The notes under the pieces: model-generated
Database searches by the model: none
What the model was told of the DNA's origin: nothing
The model's input: only the letters and a program-made list of their open reading frames with translations
NCBI GenBank assembly: GCA_045591885.1
Contig: JAZNTT010000053.1
Span: forward strand, 1-30,844
Direction of reading: 5' to 3'
Length of the DNA: 30,844 nt
Origin: Colimorpha_A sp045591885
Lineage (GTDB): Bacteria > Bacillota > Clostridia > Oscillospirales > CAG-272
Translations under genes and position numbers: made by a program
In this document: piece by piece, positions 24,221 through 29,452 of the stretch
How the letters are laid out: the number at the start of each line of letters is the position of its first letter
Numbering within the stretch: the first letter of the stretch is position 1

Positions 24221-24252
24221 AAAGGCAATACCGCCGAGGCGGTATTGCCTTT
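24221..24252. terminator. Bidirectional terminator between spoIVB and an XRE gene
   Basis: A 14-bp stem AAAGGCAATACCGC/GCGGTATTGCCTTT (24221-24234, 24239-24252) with a 4-nt loop and A/T runs at each side. It lies between converging genes. Confidence 0.85.
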
Positions 24253-24254
24253 TA

Positions 24255-24497
24255 TCATTCAAGTCCCAAAAGCCAGTTGACCGAAACCTTCAATATACGC
24301 GCGATCTCGCGTAATTCGTAATCTGCAACGAAACGAGTTCCGATCTCAATTCTCGAAATGCTGTCGCGCTCAATGATTATTCCGGCGACCTGTAATTGCG
24401 CGGCAAGATCGCTCTGAGTCATACGGTGCTTGCACCTCGCTTCGTGTACTCTGTCACCGCAAATGTTCTTCTTGCCGTTGTAATCGTAAATCTTCAC
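24255..24497 (-). CDS. XRE-family transcriptional regulator 1
   Basis: An 80-residue protein that is almost only a helix-turn-helix domain: DRVHEARCKHRMTQSDLAAQ, then the recognition region ERDSISRIEIGTRFVADYEL and REIARILKVSVNWLLG. This is a common Clostridia family (start VKIYDYNGKKN). I take a GTG at 24497, with GGGG about 8 nt upstream; a TTG at 24509 is the alternative. Two copies of (A/T)TAAGAATTTAT lie upstream (24521-24532, 24573-24584) and are candidate operators. Its target is likely local. Confidence 0.8.
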   Translation of the reverse strand: MKIYDYNGKKNICGDRVHEARCKHRMTQSDLAAQLQVAGIIIERDSISRIEIGTRFVADYELREIARILKVSVNWLLGLE

Positions 24498-24520
24498 AAT
24501 AGCCCCCAAATTAGATAAAG

Positions 24521-24584
24521 TTAAGAATTTATCTTGACTTTACCACTTTTCGAGAATATAATTGTGTTAAAGATAAGAATTTAT
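24521..24584. repeat. Pair of TAAGAATTTAT motifs spaced 52 bp
   Basis: TTAAGAATTTAT (24521-24532) and ATAAGAATTTAT (24573-24584) differ at one base. One ends just before the -35 box of the forward promoter at 24534, the other begins just past its expected start site. The 52-bp spacing is five helical turns, as expected for a looping repressor pair. Confidence 0.5.
24534..24562 (+). promoter_or_regulatory. Forward sigma-A promoter with no gene directly downstream
   Basis: TTGACT (24534-24539), 17 bp, TATAAT (24557-24562). Transcription would start near 24569 and run into the hairpin at 24594-24619, then antisense to XRE gene 2. Confidence 0.6.
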
Positions 24585-24593
24585 ACAAACAAC

Positions 24594-24621
24594 ACAAAGC
24601 CGATAAGTTCATATCGGCTTT
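24594..24621. terminator. Terminator-like hairpin after XRE gene 2 and after the forward promoter
   Basis: AAAGCCGATA and TATCGGCTTT form a 10-bp stem with a 6-nt loop. On the plus strand TTTTA follows; on the minus strand TTTGTGTTG follows. It can end XRE gene 2 and a short forward transcript of about 55 nt. Both T runs are weak. Confidence 0.55.
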
Positions 24622-24651
24622 TATGGAACTAAAATATCAAATTGTGGGAGA

Positions 24652-24855
24652 TTAGTCCGCTAGGTATTCAATAATATCGCTGATATTACATTCAAGAGCT
24701 TGACAAATACGGTCTAAAATATAGCTGTCATAACGAACAACACGATTTTTATAATAGCGATCAATCGTCTGAAATTTAATATCAGTACGCTTCGCCAACT
24801 CATAACGAGTAATACCGCATTTATCCAAGTATTTATCAATAGTAAGACGCACCAT
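24652..24855 (-). CDS. XRE-family transcriptional regulator 2, divergent from the SLOG gene
   Basis: A 67-residue helix-turn-helix protein: MVRLTIDKYLDKCGITRYEL, then AKRTDIKFQTIDRYYKN and LDRICQALECNISDIIEYL, the Cro/C1 fold with nothing else. I take the ATG at 24855, which has AAGGGAGGGA at ideal distance. The base composition is AT-richer than that of the housekeeping genes, suggesting transfer. It is divergent from the SLOG gene across overlapping promoters with palindromic repeats, so it probably represses both. Confidence 0.85.
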   Translation of the reverse strand: MVRLTIDKYLDKCGITRYELAKRTDIKFQTIDRYYKNRVVRYDSYILDRICQALECNISDIIEYLAD

Positions 24856-24877
24856 AAATATCCCTCCCTTGATATAT

Positions 24878-24906
24878 ATTCTAAAGAATACATACCTAAT
24901 TGACAA
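24878..24906 (-). promoter_or_regulatory. Promoter of XRE gene 2
   Basis: Minus strand TTGTCA (24906-24901), 17 bp, TAGAAT (24883-24878). Its -35 box overlaps that of the forward SLOG promoter. Confidence 0.7.
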
Positions 24907-24928
24907 TTTATCTATGTGGGTATATACT
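24900..24928 (+). promoter_or_regulatory. Promoter of the SLOG gene
   Basis: TTGACA (24900-24905), 17 bp, TATACT (24923-24928). The -10 box lies inside the first palindrome GTATATAC (24920-24927). Confidence 0.7.
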
Positions 24929-24943
24929 TATATAGGTATATAC
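24920..24943. promoter_or_regulatory. Two GTATATAC palindromes, candidate operator
   Basis: Perfect palindromes GTATATAC at 24920-24927 and 24936-24943, centres 16 bp apart, both preceded by G (GGTATATAC repeated). They cover the -10 box and start site of the SLOG promoter and flank the shared -35 region. Confidence 0.55.
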
Positions 24944-24962
24944 GGAAAGAGAGATTTAATTC

Positions 24963-25292
24963 ATGAAATTACTTATAATCGGCTCGCGAAGCATCACAGA
25001 TTTTGACCTATCTCCATATATTACAGCAGACATTGACACAATCATAAGCGGCGGTGCAAACGGAATAGACAGTTTGGCAGAGGAATACGCAGATAAACAC
25101 CGCATTTCAAAATACATCCTGCGCCCTCGTTACGATCTTTATGGACGCGCAGCACCGCTCAGACGCAACGAAGAAATGATAGATTTGTCGGATGCCGTAC
25201 TCGTGATATGGGACGGGCAATCAAAGGGAACACAATATAGTCTAAAATATGCAAAGAAAAAAGATAAGCATGTTACGCTTGTTCAATTATAG
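24963..25292 (+). CDS. SLOG/DprA-like Rossmann-fold protein
   Basis: A 109-residue single-domain protein. LLIIGSRSITD (3-13), ISGGANGIDSLAEEYA (28-43) and VLVIWDGQSKGTQYSLKYAKKK (79-100) match the SLOG superfamily (DprA, DUF2493, LOG-type nucleotide-binding proteins). Related domains bind NAD-derived or nucleotide ligands, and some act as sensors in anti-phage systems (for example Thoeris ThsA). Here no effector domain is fused. It is probably paired with the divergent XRE regulator. Its composition is AT-richer than that of the flanks. The function is not known. Confidence 0.75.
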   Translation: MKLLIIGSRSITDFDLSPYITADIDTIISGGANGIDSLAEEYADKHRISKYILRPRYDLYGRAAPLRRNEEMIDLSDAVLVIWDGQSKGTQYSLKYAKKKDKHVTLVQL

Positions 25293-25346
25293 CATAGATA
25301 TAATAACCCCTCTGCAAGACGTTTGGCTTCCCGGGGAGGGTACTTT

Positions 25347-25382
25347 TAGGATAAATTCTAGGATATTTTCTAGGATAAATTT
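25347..25382 (+). repeat. Three tandem 12-bp repeats
   Basis: TAGGATAAATTC, TAGGATATTTTC and TAGGATAAATTT follow directly on one another. Confidence 0.85.
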
Positions 25383-25397
25383 CACCTAACTTTCTAT

Positions 25398-25473
25398 AAC
25401 GGCGGGAGCGCGTGGGGTTCCCCGAAGCGAATGAAATGAGCTTTCGGGGGTTCCGAGCAAGCCCCCGCCCTAC
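25398..25473. repeat. GC-rich palindromic repeat interrupted by a 49-bp insert
   Basis: AACGGCGGGAGC (25398-25409) and AAGCCCCCGCCCTAC (25459-25473) are the two halves of a unit that occurs intact at 29391-29417. The segment between them (25410-25458) has its own stem CCCCGAAGC/GCTTTCGGGG. It leaves GAGC on both sides (25406-25409, 25455-25458). Confidence 0.75.
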
Positions 25474-25501
25474 GAAATCGCGGCAAAGCGCCACGAAAAG
25501 C

Positions 25502-25525
25502 GGGCGACCAATGGTCGCCCCTACA
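25502..25525. repeat. Dispersed palindrome GGGCGACCA-N-TGGTCGCCC
   Basis: Perfect 9-bp arms around one base, followed by CTACA. The same unit occurs at 29297-29319 and, with variation and inverted, at 29340-29362. Confidence 0.8.
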
Positions 25526-25678
25526 AGGGAGCTTTAAGCATTCGCGCAAAATCGAAAGGGGTTTCGGGAGGGGAAAACGTGTGCAGAATTTTGCGAAGGC
25601 AAAATTCAAGCCCGTTGTCCCCTTGGCGTGCTTTCTTTTGAAACTTTTCTTTGCACGAGCAAAGAAAAGTGGTAAAAA

Positions 25679-25707
25679 TTGACACAACGTTCCCAATATG
25701 TTATAAT
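25679..25707 (+). promoter_or_regulatory. Consensus promoter of the GH20-like gene
   Basis: TTGACA (25679-25684), 17 bp, TATAAT (25702-25707). Perfect consensus. Confidence 0.88.
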
Positions 25708-25735
25708 ATCCCCATAAAACATAAGGAGAATCACT

Positions 25736-26692
25736 ATGCAAAACAAAAACTTCATGTGGGCACACCTCTTACATCTCGGAAGCAATATGTGGAACGAGGA
25801 GGGCAACACGCGCGGACGCACGCACCGTTCAACTCCCTGCGCGTCCGACACGCTCCGCTTCGACCGCGAGCTTTGGGAATCACACACAAACGAGCTCCGC
25901 GAGATCGGTGTCAATACACTCATAATCGACGTCGCAGAGGCGCTTCAATATAAATCCCACCCCGAAATCTCCGCAAAGGGCGCACTTTCTCACGAGGAAC
26001 TTTCCGCAGAAGTCGAACGCCTAAAAAATATGGGCTTTGAGGTAATTCCGAAGCTCAATTTCTCTGCCTGCCATGACGTATGGCTCAAGGACTATTCAAG
26101 AATGGTATCAACGCCTATCTACTATCAGGTCTGCCGCGACGTTATCGAGGAGGTCGCAGAGGTATTCAAGCCAAACCATTTCCACCTCGGAATGGACGAA
26201 GAAAACATACATAATCAGCGCAATCAGATGATCGCCGTCATTCGTCAGCACGAGCTGTGGTGGCACGATTTTTACTACCTCGTCGAGTGCGTTGAGCGCG
26301 TCGGCGCGCGCCCCTGGATCTGGGCTGACTACTTCTGGTCGCACCCCGAGGAGTGCATCGAAAAAATGCCGAAATCCGTCGTTATGTGCGGCTGGTACTA
26401 CTGGAAATGCTTCGGCGAAAAGATAAAAAACTCGCCCGAGCTTCAGACTATGCTCGCCGGCTTCGAGCGGCTTTCCGAGCTCGGCTACGATCAGGTTCCG
26501 ACCGCAAGCGTATGGGCAGAGCCGGATAACCTCGAGGAGCTTGTCGGATACTGCGCGGAGCGCATCGACCCGACGCATTGGCTCGGCATGATGCAAACGA
26601 CTTGGGAGCGCATCGATAATGACTGGATGCACGTTCATAAGACAGCAATAAACAGTATCAAAAACGCTATGAAGATTTACGAAGAAAAATAA
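25736..26692 (+). CDS. GH20-like TIM-barrel putative glycoside hydrolase
   Basis: A 318-residue protein without signal peptide or membrane segment. The ATG at 25736 has AAGGAG upstream. It appears to be one (beta/alpha)8 barrel: strands near TLIIDV (61-66), FEVIPKLNFS (101-110), FHLGMDEE (149-156), RPWIWADYFWS and VVMCGWYYWK. HLGMDEE with D154-E155 resembles the catalytic Asp-Glu pair of GH20 hexosaminidases. Aromatic residues are plentiful, as in a sugar-binding cleft. It is probably cytoplasmic, so a short imported sugar would be the substrate. There are no transporter or sugar genes beside it, which makes the substrate a guess. Confidence 0.62.
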   Translation: MQNKNFMWAHLLHLGSNMWNEEGNTRGRTHRSTPCASDTLRFDRELWESHTNELREIGVNTLIIDVAEALQYKSHPEISAKGALSHEELSAEVERLKNMGFEVIPKLNFSACHDVWLKDYSRMVSTPIYYQVCRDVIEEVAEVFKPNHFHLGMDEENIHNQRNQMIAVIRQHELWWHDFYYLVECVERVGARPWIWADYFWSHPEECIEKMPKSVVMCGWYYWKCFGEKIKNSPELQTMLAGFERLSELGYDQVPTASVWAEPDNLEELVGYCAERIDPTHWLGMMQTTWERIDNDWMHVHKTAINSIKNAMKIYEEK

Positions 26693-26700
26693 AGACTAAT

Positions 26701-26733
26701 TGCCTTGAAGCAAACGCCTCAAGGCAGTTTTTT
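26701..26733 (+). terminator. Terminator after the GH20-like gene
   Basis: TGCCTTGA/TCAAGGCA (26701-26708, 26719-26726) followed by GTTTTTT. Confidence 0.8.
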
Positions 26734-26828
26734 AACTTACAGAATTATTTAGGCACCGTGATGTTATTTCACCGCTAAATAGGAGAACACAGTTTGCCTC
26801 TGCTACGATAAAACGTGAATATGAATAT

Positions 26829-26868
26829 AAAAGCGTTCAGAAGCTCAGTTCTGCTTCTGAACGCTTTT
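26829..26868 (-). terminator. Hairpin after XRE gene 3, copy 1 of a direct repeat
   Basis: A 16-bp stem AAAAGCGTTCAGAAGC/GCTTCTGAACGCTTTT with an 8-nt loop. The minus strand reads KSVQKQN-stop in one frame, the tail of the DUF6472 protein encoded at 27967-28143. A nearly identical hairpin lies at 27952-27990. Confidence 0.8.
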
Positions 26869-27109
26869 ATTTTATTTCCTGCTCCAGATTTCTAAATTCT
26901 TCAGTATCGAAAAACTCTACGATGCTAATTCCGAAACCGTCACATAACATTTTCAGAGTTACGATCCCCGGATTTACACTTTTTCCGTACAAAATGTTTT
27001 TTATAGAGGACGGCGAAACCGCCGATTCAATTGCCAACTTGTATATAGACATATTCTTTTCTTCTAACAGCTGAAGTATTCTGTTTTTTACGGCTCGGTA
27101 AGTGCTCAT
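26867..27109 (-). CDS. XRE-family transcriptional regulator 3
   Basis: An 80-residue protein. Helix-turn-helix region: ILQLLEEKNMSIYKLAIESA, then VSPSSIKNILYGKS and LKMLCDGFGISIVEFFD. Relatives are common in Clostridia as single-domain regulators. AGGAGAA precedes the ATG. A TATAAT with a poor -35 lies upstream at about 27137-27142. A 24-bp palindrome between this gene and the zinc-ribbon gene is the likely operator. The stop codon runs into the repeated hairpin, as though the gene had been joined to an existing tail. Confidence 0.85.
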   Translation of the reverse strand: MSTYRAVKNRILQLLEEKNMSIYKLAIESAVSPSSIKNILYGKSVNPGIVTLKMLCDGFGISIVEFFDTEEFRNLEQEIK

Positions 27110-27155
27110 ATATTCTCCTGCAAAAAATGTTCAGTCTAATTATAGACCAAACCTC

Positions 27156-27184
27156 TTGACAAATAGGGCTATATATGATACCAT
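27156..27184 (+). promoter_or_regulatory. Probable promoter of the zinc-ribbon gene
   Basis: TTGACA (27156-27161), 17 bp, TACCAT (27179-27184). It overlaps GGGCTAT (27166-27172) and the start of the palindrome at 27182. The leader would be about 100 nt. Confidence 0.5.
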
Positions 27185-27205
27185 TGGGCTATAAATAGCC
27201 CAATG
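27182..27205. promoter_or_regulatory. 24-bp palindrome, candidate operator of XRE 3
   Basis: CATTGGGCTAT-N2-ATAGCCCAATG has perfect 11-bp arms. A further GGGCTAT half-site lies at 27166-27172. It lies between the divergent XRE 3 and zinc-ribbon genes, just past the plus-strand promoter. Confidence 0.6.
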
Positions 27206-27294
27206 TTCGTTTTTATAGTATGAGTCGATTTTTGTCTATATAAACGATCAACGGCGTTTTATAATAAAAAATTTTAAAAGTGAGGTAAATCATT

Positions 27295-27930
27295 ATGCTT
27301 TGTCCTAACTGCGGTCACAACAATGCAGACGAGTCCGCTTTCTGCCTTCAGTGTGGCAACAAGCTCAATGCCGAGACCGAATCGGCTCAACCCGCAAATC
27401 CCGCAACCCCCTCCGCTGATCAGAAGAAATCCAAAAAAGACATCTTTGTTTCGGAAGATGAGTATGCAGTAGCAACCCTTAAAAACGGAATGGCGGTCCA
27501 CCTAATTACCGGCGAAGGTTTATTTGGCGAAAAAGCGATAGTCTCCAATAAGAGAGTCTATTACAGAAACTTAAGAGTGGGCTTGAACATGGGCATGAGC
27601 GCGAAGGCCATCGCTGCAAACGACTCTGATTCAGGAGATTTTGTGGTTGATATCAAGGATGTTACCGGTACGAAGATTACTCAGAATAATCCGTGGGGGC
27701 TCCTTTTATTGGCGGTTATTTTACTGATCGGTTGTATTTCTAATCTATTTTTTATACTTCCTGCTTTAATACTCATGGTAGCGTATTTCCTTATGAAGAA
27801 GACGCAGCTTTACGTTCAATACGCGGGCGGTGTTATTCATTTCAACCTTAGAGGGTACAGCATGAAGAACGTCAGAGCGTTCCGAAATGCAATCTATACT
27901 GTTAAGGATTCCCTCGACGCAAAAAAATAA
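27295..27930 (+). CDS. Zinc-ribbon membrane protein with PH-like domain
   Basis: A 211-residue protein. A zinc ribbon at the N-terminus has C3, C6, C17 and C20 (CPNCG...CLQCG). A low-complexity linker (about 26-48) follows. A beta-rich region (about 55-125, YAVATLKNGM and AIVSNKRVYYRNL) and the tail (TQLYVQYAGGVIHFNLRGYS) resemble split bacterial PH-like folds. Two hydrophobic segments lie at about 134-152 and 153-168. It probably sits in the membrane with both ends inside. The role is unknown; it is divergent from XRE 3 and ends just before the second copy of the repeated hairpin. Confidence 0.72.
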   Translation: MLCPNCGHNNADESAFCLQCGNKLNAETESAQPANPATPSADQKKSKKDIFVSEDEYAVATLKNGMAVHLITGEGLFGEKAIVSNKRVYYRNLRVGLNMGMSAKAIAANDSDSGDFVVDIKDVTGTKITQNNPWGLLLLAVILLIGCISNLFFILPALILMVAYFLMKKTQLYVQYAGGVIHFNLRGYSMKNVRAFRNAIYTVKDSLDAKK

Positions 27931-27951
27931 TTTTACGCAGCGAATAGATTA

Positions 27952-27990
27952 AAAAGCGTTCAGAAGTCAGTTTTGCTTCTGAACGCTTTT
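27952..27990. terminator. Bidirectional hairpin, copy 2 of the direct repeat
   Basis: A 15-bp stem AAAAGCGTTCAGAAG/CTTCTGAACGCTTTT with a 9-nt loop. It follows the zinc-ribbon gene on one side, and on the other it includes the final codons of the DUF6472 gene. Confidence 0.8.
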
Positions 27991-28143
27991 ATATTCGTCG
28001 TAATAGCGATAGTAGGGACATTCGTTTGAGTTTCCCGTCATAAAATCGACGCTTTCGTCCTCGTCGAGGTCGATGATGCAAACGTCCTCCTGATAGTATT
28101 CGTCGTAATCGAAATACATACAGCTTTCGCAGTTCTTTTTCAT
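27967..28143 (-). CDS. DUF6472-like small cysteine protein
   Basis: A 58-residue ORF starting MKKNCESCMYFDYDEYYQED and ending YDEYKSVQKQN. Cysteines C5, C8, C22 and C42 could bind one metal. The pattern CxxC...C...C, the acidic middle, the TGN...CPYY motif and the KxVxKQN tail agree with DUF6472 as I know it; no function is known. GAGGTGG lies ahead of the ATG. It starts 9 nt after the NUDIX gene and belongs to the same transcript. The last codons are inside the terminator stem. Confidence 0.78.
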   Translation of the reverse strand: MKKNCESCMYFDYDEYYQEDVCIIDLDEDESVDFMTGNSNECPYYRYYDEYKSVQKQN

Positions 28144-28152
28144 AAATCCACC

Positions 28153-28608
28153 TCAAAATTCTTTCTTGACGGAAACAAGATCGTCGCCGTGATAAGATAG
28201 CTTAAGAGAGAAAATATCTCTATCCTCAAACAAATAGCGGAGAAACACCTTATCGCCCTCCCAAAGAGGCAGAGAAAGAACGTCGCTCTTGTCTATCCAA
28301 TGAAGATCGCCCTCGTCGCAAACGATTTCTACGCCGTCAAAATCGCATGATGTGTAGAGAAACATATATTCAGTCTCGCAAACGTCGGAGTCAAAGGTCA
28401 CGATTCCGCGGAAACGGTAGGAGTTTATTCTGTAGCCGGTCTCCTCGTAAACCTCGCGGAGAAGGCACTCCTCGGGGCTTTCGCCTCTCTCAAACTTGCC
28501 GCCGACGCCGATCCATTTGCCCGAGTTTATGTCGTTACGCTTTTTGTTGCGGTTGAGCATCAAATATTTGCCGTCTTTTTCAAGATAGCACAAAACGCAG
28601 TTTTTCAT
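28153..28608 (-). CDS. NUDIX hydrolase (MutT-like)
   Basis: A 151-residue protein. The Nudix box is complete: G37-x5-E43-x7-R51-E52-V-x-E55-E56-x-G58, in GKFERGESPEECLLREVYEE. The length and the start (CVLCYLEKDGKYLMLNRNKK) fit the MTH1/MutT-like 8-oxo-dGTP diphosphatase group common in Firmicutes. The likely role is removal of oxidised nucleotides, but the substrate is not certain. GGAGGAAT precedes the ATG. It is divergent from spoIIR and is followed by the DUF6472 gene. Confidence 0.9.
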   Translation of the reverse strand: MKNCVLCYLEKDGKYLMLNRNKKRNDINSGKWIGVGGKFERGESPEECLLREVYEETGYRINSYRFRGIVTFDSDVCETEYMFLYTSCDFDGVEIVCDEGDLHWIDKSDVLSLPLWEGDKVFLRYLFEDRDIFSLKLSYHGDDLVSVKKEF

Positions 28609-28683
28609 AATTATTCCTCCGAAGAATAAACGCCCTTTTCGGTGTCAAAACTTATGACATAAGAAATGAAAGGCGTTTGAAAA

Positions 28684-29277
28684 ATGAAAAAATTACTTAT
28701 ACCTATTATCGCAGCTTTGCTTCTTACCGCACTTACCGTCTTCCCGACGGCGTCTGACATGGAAATATACGGCAAGGTCATTCGACTGCACGTTATCGCC
28801 AATTCCGACAGCGAATACGATCAAGATCTGAAGCTGAAGGTTCGTGACGGAATTTTATCGACAGTCGAAGAGCTGACGCGCGGCTGTAAAACCAAGGATG
28901 AAGCCGAGAGGGTCTTGCGGGAGAACGGCGGTGAGATCAGTGACGCGGCTTACAAAGTGCTTGAAGAAAACGGTTCCGACTTGTCGGTCAGCATCGAGAT
29001 CGGTCAAGAAAAATATCCGACAAGAGAGTATGGCAACCTGCGCTTGCCGAGCGGAACCTATTGCTCCGTTCGCGTTATGCTCGGCGAAGCCGACGGCAAA
29101 AATTGGTGGTGCGTACTCTTTCCGCCCCTTTGCCTTAACAGCTCTGTTAAGCAGGATGAGGAGCTTTTGCAGGTCGGATTCACACCCGATCAGGTCGGAA
29201 TTATCACCGAATCAAGCTCACCGAAATATAAGATCAAGTTCAAGCTTCTCGAAATAATCGGCTCGCTGTTTTCGTGA
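28684..29277 (+). CDS. spoIIR: SpoIIR, stage II sporulation signalling protein
   Basis: A 197-residue protein with an N-terminal signal or anchor (1 to about 23). The body has IRLHVIANSDSEYDQDLKLK (33-52), VRDGIL and a C-terminal half with YGNLRLPSGTY, VMLGEADGKNWWCVLFPPLC: the SpoIIR signature. It is made in the forespore under sigma-F and secreted, and it activates SpoIIGA to process pro-sigma-E in the mother cell. A GAAAGG site lies 9 nt ahead of the ATG. I could not find a convincing sigma-F promoter. Together with SpoIVB this supports an endospore former. Confidence 0.94.
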   Translation: MKKLLIPIIAALLLTALTVFPTASDMEIYGKVIRLHVIANSDSEYDQDLKLKVRDGILSTVEELTRGCKTKDEAERVLRENGGEISDAAYKVLEENGSDLSVSIEIGQEKYPTREYGNLRLPSGTYCSVRVMLGEADGKNWWCVLFPPLCLNSSVKQDEELLQVGFTPDQVGIITESSSPKYKIKFKLLEIIGSLFS

Positions 29278-29296
29278 TAGATACATCGTTTTTTGC

Positions 29297-29319
29297 GGGC
29301 GACCAATGGTCGCCCCTAC
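29297..29319 (+). repeat. Dispersed palindrome, copy 2
   Basis: GGGCGACCAATGGTCGCCCC followed by TAC, identical to the copy at 25502. Confidence 0.85.
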
Positions 29320-29339
29320 GAGGGCGTTTGAGATTTTTT

Positions 29340-29362
29340 GTAGGGGCGAGCATTGCTCGCCC
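29340..29362 (-). repeat. Dispersed palindrome, variant copy in inverted orientation
   Basis: GTAGGGGCGAGCATTGCTCG then CCC. On the minus strand this is the same unit with GAGCA arms instead of GACCA. It forms an inverted pair with 29297-29319. Confidence 0.8.
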
Positions 29363-29390
29363 GTTTGGGTATGATGTAACTTTTCTTTGA

Positions 29391-29417
29391 AACGGCGGGA
29401 GCAAGCCCCCGCCCTAC
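29391..29417 (+). repeat. Intact GC-rich palindromic repeat
   Basis: AACGGCGGGAGCAAGCCCCC then GCCCTAC; arms GGCGGG/CCCGCC. It is the uninterrupted form of the unit at 25398-25473. Confidence 0.8.
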
Positions 29418-29452
29418 AAATAACGCGGCGGAGCCAACGTGGCTGAATTGTG

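Larger units (their letters stand above)
25293..25678. other. Non-coding repeat-rich stretch
   Basis: No gene is supported in the 386 bases between the SLOG gene and the next promoter. It holds, in order: a CCCCTC/GAGGG hairpin that may end the SLOG gene (25308-25340); three 12-bp tandem repeats (25347-25382); a GC-rich palindromic repeat carrying an insert (25398-25473); a second palindrome (25502-25520); and a hairpin CTTTTCTTTGC-acga-GCAAAGAAAAG (near 25644-25669). Several of these recur around 29.3 kb. Confidence 0.7.

Noticed and set aside
25394..25923. Overlapping minus-strand frames near 25.4-25.9 kb
   Set aside because: They cover palindromic repeats and the start of the GH20-like gene, and have no ribosome sites or domain signs.
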